Made by a program: the position numbers and the translations under genes. This document shows positions 1 through 7,507 of a DNA stretch of 64,000 nt, piece by piece. Numbering within the stretch: position 1 is the stretch's first letter; every line of letters starts with the position of its first letter. The notes under the pieces are model-generated. The model made no database searches. It saw nothing but the letters and a program-made list of their open reading frames with translations, and had not been told where the DNA came from. The stretch comes from Phycisphaerae bacterium (GTDB lineage: Bacteria; Planctomycetota; Phycisphaerae; UBA1845; UTPLA1), in the NCBI GenBank assembly GCA_023150615.1, contig JAKLKO010000003.1, positions 205,553 through 269,552 on the forward strand, read 5' to 3'.

Positions 1-1
1 C

Positions 2-1519
2 GCGGCGCTGCTCGGCGCGCTGCTGCTCGTCGGACATCAGACGGTCCTCTCGTCCATCACGAGCGACACGCCCCACTTCGCGATCCTCGCGCTCGGCGCA
101 CTGCTCCTGCTGTACGGCGGCTACGCGCTGATCGCTCCGCTGGCGGTCGTCGCCTACGGCGCGGTTGCCGAGGCCGTGGCGGCCGCGGTGCTCCGCGTGC
201 GGCGCCGGCTGATCAGCGACCAGGTCGGGCGCCGGCCGTGGCGGTCGGGCGCAGTGTGCAGCGGGCTGATGGTCGGTCTGTCGCTGATCGTCGGTTTGCA
301 GGTGCACAGCGAATCGGTCAAGGCCGGCTGGCAATTCCCGAAGCAGTTTCCCGAGGCGATGATCTACTCGTGGGAGGACGTACCGCTCGAGCGCATGCAG
401 GCGGCGGCGCGGGCGTCCGGCGTTGCGGACGCGACGATCGCCGACGACGTCCGCTGCCGGCTGATCCGCAAGGGGCGCGGGTTCCTCAGCGTGCTCGATC
501 CGTTCTACCGCTTCATCGCCGGCGATCCGGACACGTTTCCGAAGCTGATCAAGCTGGTCTACCTTGAAGGCAACGAAGCAGATGCGCTGGAGCGACTGCG
601 CCGCGGCGGGGCGATCCTCGTCACGCGCGAGTTCAGCCTCGCCCGCAACATTCACCTCGACGACGAGGTCGCACTCGAGATTGGCGACACGCAGGCGAAG
701 TTCCGGGTTGCCGGCGTCATCGCCTCGCCGGCCATCGACATCGCCGTGAGCTTCTTCAACGCCAGCGGCGAGTTCCAGGTCTATGCCGTCGGCTCGTTTA
801 TCGGCACGTTGGCCGACGCCGAGCGCCTCTTCGGCCGGCGGAAGGGTCGGCTGCTGCTTTTCAATTTCGATCGCGCCGTCGCGCAGGATGCACCGGAGCC
901 GCCCGGCTTCGAGGGGCTGAGCCACAAGCCGGTCCGCGACGAGCAGGGGCGCGTGATTCCCCAGGCGGAGGGCCACCTTAAGACCGCGGCGCGCGTCTCG
1001 GGAAGCGAGCGCGAGAAGGACGTCGTGCAGGCGATGATGGACACGCTCGGGTCGCCGCAGTGCGCGTTCGTCACGGCGCGGCAATTGAAGGACAGCATCG
1101 ACCGGAACATCGATCGCGTGACGTTGCTGCTGGCCGCGATCCCGGCGGTGGGGCTGATTGTCGCGGCGCTCGGTGTTGCAAACCTCATGATCGCAAACGT
1201 TGCCGCGCGGATGCGCCCGATCGCGGTGCTTCGCGCGGTAGGCACGACGCGCTTTCAGATCATCCGGCTGGTCGCGGCGGAAGCGCTGATCCTCGGCGTG
1301 CTCGGCAGCGCGCTGGGTCTGGCGCTCGGGCTTCATCTGGGCCGAAGCAGCAATCGCCTGACGCACGTTCTGTGGGGATTCGAGCCGCAGTACGCGGTGC
1401 CGTGGGCCATGGTGTCGGTCGGCATGGGGCTGGCGCTGAGTCTGTGCCTGCTGGCAGGCATCGGCCCCGCGCGGCTGGCGAGCCGCAGCAACATCGTCGC
1501 CGCGTTGCAGCGGCCGTAG
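2..1519 (+). CDS. FtsX/MacB-type ABC transporter permease, 5'-truncated
   Basis: The reading frame is open from base 2, so the start lies outside the window; the visible part is 505 residues. It begins with two hydrophobic segments, then an Arg-rich cytoplasmic loop, a further membrane helix (GLMVGLSLIVGL) and a periplasmic MacB-like domain. Three C-terminal helices follow, with the FtsX signature MRPIAVLRAVGTTRFQIIRL between the first two. This resembles the second half of a large permease with two FtsX repeats, a type that couples an ATPase to lipoprotein or lipid handling or to export. The substrate cannot be read from this fragment. It ends convergently with the next gene, over a hairpin. 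Confidence 0.8.
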   Translation, partial: AALLGALLLVGHQTVLSSITSDTPHFAILALGALLLLYGGYALIAPLAVVAYGAVAEAVAAAVLRVRRRLISDQVGRRPWRSGAVCSGLMVGLSLIVGLQVHSESVKAGWQFPKQFPEAMIYSWEDVPLERMQAAARASGVADATIADDVRCRLIRKGRGFLSVLDPFYRFIAGDPDTFPKLIKLVYLEGNEADALERLRRGGAILVTREFSLARNIHLDDEVALEIGDTQAKFRVAGVIASPAIDIAVSFFNASGEFQVYAVGSFIGTLADAERLFGRRKGRLLLFNFDRAVAQDAPEPPGFEGLSHKPVRDEQGRVIPQAEGHLKTAARVSGSEREKDVVQAMMDTLGSPQCAFVTARQLKDSIDRNIDRVTLLLAAIPAVGLIVAALGVANLMIANVAARMRPIAVLRAVGTTRFQIIRLVAAEALILGVLGSALGLALGLHLGRSSNRLTHVLWGFEPQYAVPWAMVSVGMGLALSLCLLAGIGPARLASRSNIVAALQRP

Positions 1520-1544
1520 GCGTGCAGGGGGGCGCGGGTCTGGA

Positions 1545-1560
1545 TCGCCGAAATCGGCGA
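1545..1560. terminator. hairpin between convergent genes
   Basis: A perfect 7-bp stem, TCGCCGA/TCGGCGA with an AA loop, lies in the short gap between the permease gene and the convergent thioredoxin-like gene. There is no T-run, so it may be a weak or Rho-assisted bidirectional terminator. Confidence 0.4.
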
Positions 1561-1579
1561 CGCGCGGCGCGTGTCGGGG

Positions 1580-2800
1580 TTACTTCTTTCGCTCGGCGAG
1601 CTTGGCCATGAGCGTCGTGGCGAGCTTCTCTCCGCGCAGGTCCTGACCTTCGGCGATGATCCGCATCGTGTCCGCGTCGATCAGGAACGGTGACGGAATC
1701 GATCGGACGCCGTACTCCCTCGCCGCGGGCGATTGCCACGCCTTGCCATCGTAGAGCTGCGCCCAGTCCATCCCGATCTGCTTCATGTAGCTGCGGACCT
1801 TCTCCTCCGCGTCGGCCTGGTCGAGACTGACGCCGAGAAACTCGACGTTTTGCGCGCGGAACCGCTGCCGCACGCTGACGACGTTGGGCATCTCGCGCTT
1901 GCAGTAGCCGCACCATGTGGCCCAGAAATGCACCAGCACGAGCTTGCCGCGGTATTGATTTGGAAACTCGATGGGCTTGTCGTCGATCCCCTTGCCGATC
2001 AGTTCCGATGCGATCTTCACGCCCTTTGGAACGCCCTCGAGCTTTACCGTGCCGCCGTCGGCGCTGACGGCTGAGAGCTTCCACTGCGTGTTGCCGACCG
2101 ACATCACCGTGCCGGCGTCCTGCAACTCGGTGCTGAACGCCACCTGGCCGTCGTTGTTCAGGTCGATGCCGTAGCGCAGCTTGCGGCAGCGGCCGTGCGG
2201 GAAGGTGAAGTCCCCGCAGGAGTCCTCATCGCAGAGCAGAAACGAGCGCCGCGTTCCGTCAACGTCGGCCGCGCCGCTGATGCAGTAGTCGCGATAATAG
2301 AACAGCACGTTGGCCGGCAAGCCGCGGACCTTGGCCGCCTCCGCCCGGTAACGGTACGCGATGACACGCAGCGTCTGCGCGCCGTCGGTCGTGCGCGGAA
2401 GATCGAGCTCGCCCTCTGCGCGGGCCGTGCTGGGCGTTTCGCCCTCGACGACCGTCCACTTCGGACGTGCATCGTTCGTCAGGTCGCCGTCGGCGTTGCG
2501 ATCCACGTAAAGCACGGGCGACGCCGCGGTCGACTCATCGATCGCCACGGTCACCTGCAGCGGGGATGCGCCCGCGCCGAACGCGATGGTCCCCCAGAGC
2601 AGCGCCGCGCCCTCGGGCGCCTTGCGGACGCCCGCCGGCCGGTCGGTCGAAAGCTGAATCTGCGATGGCATCGGTGACGGAAGCTGCATCCTCGCACCGG
2701 AGGACTTCAGAATCGTCTCAATCTGAACGCGCCGGATCTCACCCTCGCCCGGCGTGTTCGCCGCCAGAACGAATACCGCAACTGAGGCCCATGCCTGCAT
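1580..2800 (-). CDS. exported TlpA/ResA-like thioredoxin-fold protein
   Basis: 406 residues. A hydrophobic N-terminus (MQAWASVAVFVLA) looks like a Sec signal, so the protein probably acts outside the cytoplasm. The C-terminal third is a TlpA-type thioredoxin domain with WATWCGYCKREMP; the redox cysteines are C297 and C300, and the cis-Pro region is IPSPFLID. The middle part has two EF-hand-like loops (DRNADGDLTND and DLNNDGQ) and extra cysteines in a region of unknown fold. A GAGGTGA sequence precedes the start. The likely role is thiol-disulfide exchange on exported proteins; the partner is unknown. It lies 111 nt downstream of the methyltransferase gene on the same strand and may share its transcript. 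Confidence 0.85.
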   Translation of the reverse strand: MQAWASVAVFVLAANTPGEGEIRRVQIETILKSSGARMQLPSPMPSQIQLSTDRPAGVRKAPEGAALLWGTIAFGAGASPLQVTVAIDESTAASPVLYVDRNADGDLTNDARPKWTVVEGETPSTARAEGELDLPRTTDGAQTLRVIAYRYRAEAAKVRGLPANVLFYYRDYCISGAADVDGTRRSFLLCDEDSCGDFTFPHGRCRKLRYGIDLNNDGQVAFSTELQDAGTVMSVGNTQWKLSAVSADGGTVKLEGVPKGVKIASELIGKGIDDKPIEFPNQYRGKLVLVHFWATWCGYCKREMPNVVSVRQRFRAQNVEFLGVSLDQADAEEKVRSYMKQIGMDWAQLYDGKAWQSPAAREYGVRSIPSPFLIDADTMRIIAEGQDLRGEKLATTLMAKLAERKK

Positions 2801-2911
2801 GATTCACCTCGAACCGCCGAACGCCCTCTTTGCGGCCCGGATCGGCCGCGCCGGTCCACATTTCCCCTGTCATGCTACACGAGTCAACGCGCCGTCCGCA
2901 AACGCGTCGCG

Positions 2912-3790
2912 TCACCGCTTCCGCTGCGCCTCGCCCGTCATCGGCACGAACATCACGGGCGCGAGAACCTGCCGATCGAGTCCGCCGTCGTCGCGCTTGC
3001 GGAAGAGGATCAGCTCCTGAAATCCATCGGGCGCATCGACGGGAATACACAGCCGTCCGCCGATGCGAAGCTGCTCCACCAGCGCCGCCGGCGGCGTCGG
3101 TGCCGCGCACGTAACGATGATCGCGTCGAATGGCGCCGCCTCCGGCCAGCCGCCGAATCCGTCGCCGATCCGCACGTGAACGTTTTCGTAGCCTCGCTCG
3201 CGCAGGATCCGCCGGGCCAGCTCGCCGAGCGGTCGCACGATCTCGATCGTGTAGACCTCGCGTGCCAGCTCGCTCAACACGGCGGCCTGGTAGCCGGATC
3301 CTGTGCCGATCTCGAGCACGCGATCCGTGGGAGCGACGCGCAGCGCCTCGGTCATCAGCGCCACGATGTAGGGCTGCGAGATCGTCTGTCCGAAGCCGAT
3401 CGGCAACGGATGATCGTCGTATGCCTCGCCGGCCACGCGCGAAGGAACGAACCAATGCCGCGGCACGCGCCGCAGCGCGTCGAGCACGCGCGGATCGCGG
3501 ACGCCGCGCGACGCGATCTGGTCGCGGACCATGCGGAGTCGCTCGGCGGCGCGATCCTCCGTGGCCGGACGACTCGATGGTCCGGCCGGCCGGGACGCCG
3601 CCACGGCGGGCGGCGAGGCGTCAGGGTTTGCGTCGCGGTCGCGCGGGGGCTCAGCGCGGCAGGTGCCGATGAAAAGCAGCGACGCGACGGCGGCGCATCG
3701 AACCAGGTCGCGTGCGGGCACCCGCGGGCATCGCTTGAGCGTGGAGGACCGCAAGTCTAAGTGGCCCGGAACGGATCGGAGTTCCATCAT
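2912..3790 (-). CDS. pcm: exported protein-L-isoaspartate O-methyltransferase
   Basis: 292 residues, against about 210 for E. coli Pcm. The enzyme methylates isoaspartyl residues in damaged proteins, using SAM. Family motifs are clear: LPIGFGQTISQPYIVALM, LEIGTGSGYQAAVLS (SAM binding) and IIVTCAA. The extra N-terminus contains a hydrophobic stretch (CAAVASLLFIGTC) followed by a Pro/Ala/Ser-rich linker, which suggests export or membrane anchoring. The Cys is only a poor lipobox because the residue before it is Thr. Start choice is uncertain: two ATGs in tandem, no clear Shine-Dalgarno, and an in-frame internal Val start is possible. Upstream of it, on the opposite strand, lies the isc regulatory region. 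Confidence 0.85.
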   Translation of the reverse strand: MMELRSVPGHLDLRSSTLKRCPRVPARDLVRCAAVASLLFIGTCRAEPPRDRDANPDASPPAVAASRPAGPSSRPATEDRAAERLRMVRDQIASRGVRDPRVLDALRRVPRHWFVPSRVAGEAYDDHPLPIGFGQTISQPYIVALMTEALRVAPTDRVLEIGTGSGYQAAVLSELAREVYTIEIVRPLGELARRILRERGYENVHVRIGDGFGGWPEAAPFDAIIVTCAAPTPPAALVEQLRIGGRLCIPVDAPDGFQELILFRKRDDGGLDRQVLAPVMFVPMTGEAQRKR

Positions 3791-4134
3791 CGTGCGTGGC
3801 CCCGGATGAGCGCAGTCGGGGACCGGAAGGGCATGCTAACGCGCGGCGTGTGGGCCGGCGTTGATCGCGATACGTCGCGATGGCGCGTGGCCTCGAAAAG
3901 CCCGCGAGTGGTACCGAGTCGTGCCAAGTGCGCCACCTTCGGGAACCCCTGTAAGACTGTGGGCTCTTCTGGTTACATGAAACTCATAACCAATTTGTGC
4001 AAATCAGTTTACGATCGCGAAACTCGCAGGAGAATCGTCGACTTGTCGCCGAAAAGCGCTTGAATCCGTACCGTTTCAGTGCTAAATTTCCGCAGCGGCG
4101 AAGACGGGTTCCTTCGCCGGGCGACGAGGATCAC
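3791..4134 (+). promoter_or_regulatory. isc operon upstream region with dyads and candidate promoter
   Basis: This gene-free divergent region becomes locally AT-rich near 3955-4030. It holds a dyad TGGTTA-N11-TAACCA (3970-3992), followed at once by the palindrome ATTTGTGCAAAT (3993-4004). A weak promoter can be drawn with TAACCA as -35 (3987-3992), a 17-nt spacer and TACGAT as -10 (4010-4015), so the dyad would overlap the -35 box. That arrangement would suit repression by the downstream Rrf2/IscR regulator. The dyads are seen directly; the regulator assignment is inference, and the sites do not match the published E. coli IscR type 1 or type 2 consensus well. Confidence 0.4.
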
Positions 4135-4623
4135 GTGCTCGCCCTGACGCGAAAGACCGACTACGCGCTGATCGCGCTGGCCTACCTCGTGCAGAATCGC
4201 GGCGAGGTCGCCAACGCGCGGGCGATCGCCGAGCGCTACCACGTGCCGGTGGCGCTGCTGATGAACGTTCTGAAGACGCTGGCGCACGAAGGGTTCATTC
4301 GCTCGCTCCGCGGCGCGAAGGGCGGATACGTGCTGGCGGTGGAGCCGGACTCGGTGTCGCTTTATGACCTGATCCGCGCGATCGCCGGACCGATCCGCTT
4401 CGTACAGTGCGCCGGCGCCGAAGGCGATGGGACTGCGGGCGCCGATCCGTGCGATCTCGAACACAGTTGTCCGATTTCGCGCCCGGCGCGGCGCGTGCAT
4501 GAAAAGCTGGAACAGTTTCTCAAGCAGATCACGCTGGCCGACATCGCGGGTGATCGCTGCTGCGGCCATGAGCCGTCAGGCGTCGTTCCGCTGGCGGTCG
4601 GGTCGATGGAGTTGAAGACATGA
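4135..4623 (+). CDS. iscR: Rrf2-family Fe-S regulator IscR
   Basis: 162 residues from a GTG preceded by GAGGA four bases upstream; the frame is open further upstream but only the segment from [17 protein letters not shown] resembles the family. It has the Rrf2 winged helix ([10 protein letters not shown], then [19 protein letters not shown] and the wing [11 protein letters not shown]) and three C-terminal cysteines (C-x14-CDLEHSC), as in [2Fe-2S] IscR. In characterised systems the cluster state tunes repression of the isc operon. Its stop overlaps the iscS start (ATGA), so it is the first gene of the operon. The gap between the first and second Cys is longer than in E. coli IscR. Confidence 0.9.
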   Translation: MLALTRKTDYALIALAYLVQNRGEVANARAIAERYHVPVALLMNVLKTLAHEGFIRSLRGAKGGYVLAVEPDSVSLYDLIRAIAGPIRFVQCAGAEGDGTAGADPCDLEHSCPISRPARRVHEKLEQFLKQITLADIAGDRCCGHEPSGVVPLAVGSMELKT

Positions 4624-5834
4624 GGCTGCCCATCTACATGGACAACAATGCGACTACGCCGGTCGATCCGCGCGTGCTGGAGGCCATGCTGCCGTACCTC
4701 CAGGGCCGGTTCGGCAATGCGGCGAGTCGCAGCCATCGCTTCGGCTGGGAGGCGGAAGAGGCGGTGGAGCAGGCGCGCGAGCAGGTCGCATCGGTCATCA
4801 ACGCGTCGTCGAAAGAGATCGTCTGGACCAGCGGCGCGACCGAGAGCAACAACATCGCCATCAAGGGTGTCGCGGCCATGTACCGCGACCAGGGCAACCA
4901 CATCATCACGCAGGTGACCGAGCACAAGGCCGTCATCGACCCGTGCAAGCACCTCGAGCAGAGCGGCTGCCAGGTGACGTTCCTGCCTGTGGACAAGTAC
5001 GGGCGCGTCAGCGTCGAGCAGGTCCGCGAGGCCATGACCGACAAGACGATCCTCGTCTCGCTCATGCATGGCAACAACGAGATCGGGACGCTCCAGCCGA
5101 TCCGCGAGATCGGCGCGCTGTGCAAGGAGCGCGGCGTGCTGTTCCACACCGACGCGTCCCAGACGTTCGGCAAGGTGCCGATCGACGTCGAGGCGATGGG
5201 CATCGACCTGCTGAGCTGCTCGGGACACAAGTGCTACGGACCGAAGGGCATCGGCGCGCTGTACGTGCGTCGCAAGCGGCCGCGCGTGCGCTGCGAGCCG
5301 GTCCTGCACGGCGGCGGCCACGAGCGCGGCATGCGGAGCGGAACGCTCAACGTGCCGGGCATCGTGGGCATGGGCAAGGCGGCCGAGCTGTGCCGCGAGC
5401 TGATGCCGACCGAGTCGAAGAAGGTGGCGGCGCTGCGCGACCGGCTGAAGGACGGCTTGTTCGGACAGCTCGACGAGATCTTTCTGAACGGCCATCCGAC
5501 GGACCGAACGCCGAACAACCTGAACGTCAGCTTCCTCTACGTCGAGGGCGAGTCGCTGATGATGGGTTTCGACGACGTCGCGGTGAGTTCCGGCTCGGCA
5601 TGCACGAGCGCGTCGCTGGAGCCGAGCTACGTGCTCAAGGCGCTGGGCGTCGGCGACGATCTGGCGCACAGCAGCATCCGCTTTTCGCTCGGTCGGTTCA
5701 CGACCGAGGAGGAGGTGGACTACGCGGTGGAGCGGGTTGTGACGGCGGTCCGGCGATTGCGGGAGATGAGTCCTCTGTACGAGATGGCGCAGGAAGGCAT
5801 CGACCTGAGCAAGGTGCAGTGGGCCGCGCACTAG
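4620..5834 (+). CDS. iscS: cysteine desulfurase IscS
   Basis: 404 residues, the same length as E. coli IscS. This PLP enzyme converts cysteine to alanine and hands persulfide sulfur to IscU and other acceptors. Visible: the N-terminal [13 protein letters not shown], the PLP lysine in [10 protein letters not shown] (K204) and the catalytic cysteine in [17 protein letters not shown] (C328, same number as in E. coli). Translationally coupled to iscR by a 4-nt overlap; iscU follows after 80 nt. Confidence 0.97.
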   Translation: MRLPIYMDNNATTPVDPRVLEAMLPYLQGRFGNAASRSHRFGWEAEEAVEQAREQVASVINASSKEIVWTSGATESNNIAIKGVAAMYRDQGNHIITQVTEHKAVIDPCKHLEQSGCQVTFLPVDKYGRVSVEQVREAMTDKTILVSLMHGNNEIGTLQPIREIGALCKERGVLFHTDASQTFGKVPIDVEAMGIDLLSCSGHKCYGPKGIGALYVRRKRPRVRCEPVLHGGGHERGMRSGTLNVPGIVGMGKAAELCRELMPTESKKVAALRDRLKDGLFGQLDEIFLNGHPTDRTPNNLNVSFLYVEGESLMMGFDDVAVSSGSACTSASLEPSYVLKALGVGDDLAHSSIRFSLGRFTTEEEVDYAVERVVTAVRRLREMSPLYEMAQEGIDLSKVQWAAH

Positions 5835-5914
5835 GGTGAGTCCATGGAGCTCGACGCCGAGGTCCTGCGGGCTCCGACACGCGAGGAATAACGAGTCCTG
5901 ACAGAGGTAATCAA

Positions 5915-6340
5915 ATGTCCTACAGCGACAAAATCATCGATCATTACACGCACCCGCGAAACGTCGGATCGTTCGACAAGAACGACCCGAAGGTCGGCAC
6001 GGGGATCGTCGGCGCGCCGGAATGCGGCGACGTCATGAAGTTGCAGATCAAGTGCGACGCCACCGGCCGGATCGTCGACGCAAAATTCAAGACGTTCGGC
6101 TGCGGCAGCGCCATCGCCTCCAGCTCGCTCGCCACCGAGTGGCTGAAGGGCAAGACCGTCAACGAAGCGCTTCAGATCAAGAACACCGACATCGTCAAAG
6201 AGCTTGCCCTGCCGCCGGTCAAGATCCATTGCAGCGTGCTGGCCGAAGACGCCATCCGCGCCGCCATCGCCGATTACAAACAGAAGAACCACGTCGACGA
6301 CGCGGCCGAATCGGTTTCGTCCGCGGCCGCCGGCGCCTAG
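5915..6340 (+). CDS. iscU: Fe-S cluster scaffold IscU
   Basis: 141 residues. The scaffold on which [2Fe-2S] clusters are built from IscS sulfur and iron, then released by HscA/HscB. The three cluster cysteines fall at C37, C63 and C106, the same positions as in E. coli. The HscA recognition peptide LPPVK is at 99-103, also identical. An AGAGG precedes the start. The last 15 residues form an Ala/Ser-rich tail beyond the usual end. Confidence 0.97.
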   Translation: MSYSDKIIDHYTHPRNVGSFDKNDPKVGTGIVGAPECGDVMKLQIKCDATGRIVDAKFKTFGCGSAIASSSLATEWLKGKTVNEALQIKNTDIVKELALPPVKIHCSVLAEDAIRAAIADYKQKNHVDDAAESVSSAAAGA

Positions 6341-6432
6341 AATGCACGCCACCGTCGCCCCCGCGGGGCACGGCGGCCGGGTCGATCCGAGCGGTCGGCC
6401 GGACGAGGACCACGACAAGGAGTTGATCGCAT

Positions 6433-6765
6433 ATGGCCGTGAATCTCACCGAGCGAGCCGCGAAGGAAGTTCGCACGATCATCGAGCAGCAGAACCTGCC
6501 GCGCGAGGGCACCTACCTGCGCGTGGGCGTCAAGGGCGGCGGCTGCAGCGGCTTTTCGTACACGCTCGACCTGACCGACTCCGTCAACGAGAACGACGAG
6601 ATTTTCAACCTGCACGAGGTCAGGGTCGCCTGTGATCCGAAGAGCTACCTGTACCTCAACGGCGTCACCGTCGATTTCAAGGACGAAGTCATGGGCCGCG
6701 GCTTCGTGTTCAATAACCCGAACGCGACCCACACCTGCGGTTGCGGAAGCAGCTTCAGCGCCTGA
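6433..6765 (+). CDS. iscA: A-type Fe-S carrier protein IscA
   Basis: 110 residues. A-type carriers take clusters or iron from the scaffold to apo-targets. The three conserved cysteines are C38 (GGGCSGFSY) and the C-terminal pair C102/C104 (HTCGCGSSF). It lies third in the structural isc series, between iscU and hscB, which supports IscA rather than ErpA or SufA. Confidence 0.95.
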   Translation: MAVNLTERAAKEVRTIIEQQNLPREGTYLRVGVKGGGCSGFSYTLDLTDSVNENDEIFNLHEVRVACDPKSYLYLNGVTVDFKDEVMGRGFVFNNPNATHTCGCGSSFSA

Positions 6766-6892
6766 CGCCGCCCCGACGGCGGACGTCGCTCGACCGCGTC
6801 GATCCACCGGCCGGAGCGCCCTTCGAGCTACTCGGCGGCAAGGCCCCGGTCGCCGCACCGCGGTCTTGCCGCTTTGCGTTGCGGTGCGTCGA

Positions 6893-7507
6893 ATGTCCAT
6901 GACCCCGATCGCCACGACTCCGGCCAAATGCGCAACGTGCGCGCAACTCGCCGCGACGCCGCTCGCCTGCACCGACTGCCACACTCTGCTCGAGCACGTG
7001 CAGGGCGCCGACTACTTCGAGCTGTTCGGTCTGCCGCGGCGCTTTGCCATCGACGACGCGGCGCTGCAACGCCACTACCTCGCCATCTCGCGCAACGTCC
7101 ACCCCGACGGCTTCGCCACCGCCGAGCCGGAGATGCAGGCCCTCGCGCTGCGGCTGGCCGCCGCGGTGAACCGGGCCTACGCCGTCGTGAAGGACCCGAT
7201 GCTCCGCGCCGAGTATCTACTCGAGACGTCGGGCGGCAAGTCGGCGGCGGACGACAAACGCGTCCCGCCGCAACTGCTCGGGGAGGTCATGATGCTCCGC
7301 GAGGAGATCGAGGAGGCGCGCTTGAACGGCGACGCGGCCACGCTGGCGCGAATCCGCGAATCGGTGCTGGCCGAACGCACCGCGTGCGAGCGGCGCGTCG
7401 CCGAGCTGGCCGGGCAACTGAACGCGCCGGGCGACGAGACGCGCGACCGGCTCCGGCTGGAACTGAACGCCATGAAGTACTACCAGAACCTGCTGGCGCA
7501 GTTGTGA
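6893..7507 (+). CDS. hscB: J-domain co-chaperone HscB with N-terminal zinc-finger
   Basis: 204 residues from ATG at the segment MSMTPIATT; a second ATG six bases later and an upstream GTG are alternatives, with no clear Shine-Dalgarno. HscB delivers IscU to HscA and stimulates its ATPase. The J domain starts at DYFELFGLPRRFAID, with the HPD motif at 70-72. A C-terminal helical domain ends in MKYYQNLLAQL. Unusually, the N-terminus carries CATC (C13, C16) and CTDC (C26, C29). This is a four-cysteine zinc-finger-like module absent from E. coli HscB but present in eukaryotic HSC20. Its stop overlaps the hscA start by 4 nt. Confidence 0.93.
   Translation: MSMTPIATTPAKCATCAQLAATPLACTDCHTLLEHVQGADYFELFGLPRRFAIDDAALQRHYLAISRNVHPDGFATAEPEMQALALRLAAAVNRAYAVVKDPMLRAEYLLETSGGKSAADDKRVPPQLLGEVMMLREEIEEARLNGDAATLARIRESVLAERTACERRVAELAGQLNAPGDETRDRLRLELNAMKYYQNLLAQL

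Noticed and set aside
3761..4063. 100-codon frame upstream of iscR
   Set aside because: Overlaps the regulatory dyads, no ribosome site, no recognisable sequence.
4362..5831. 489-codon open frame antisense to iscS
   Set aside because: Shadow; iscS has active-site residues at conserved positions.
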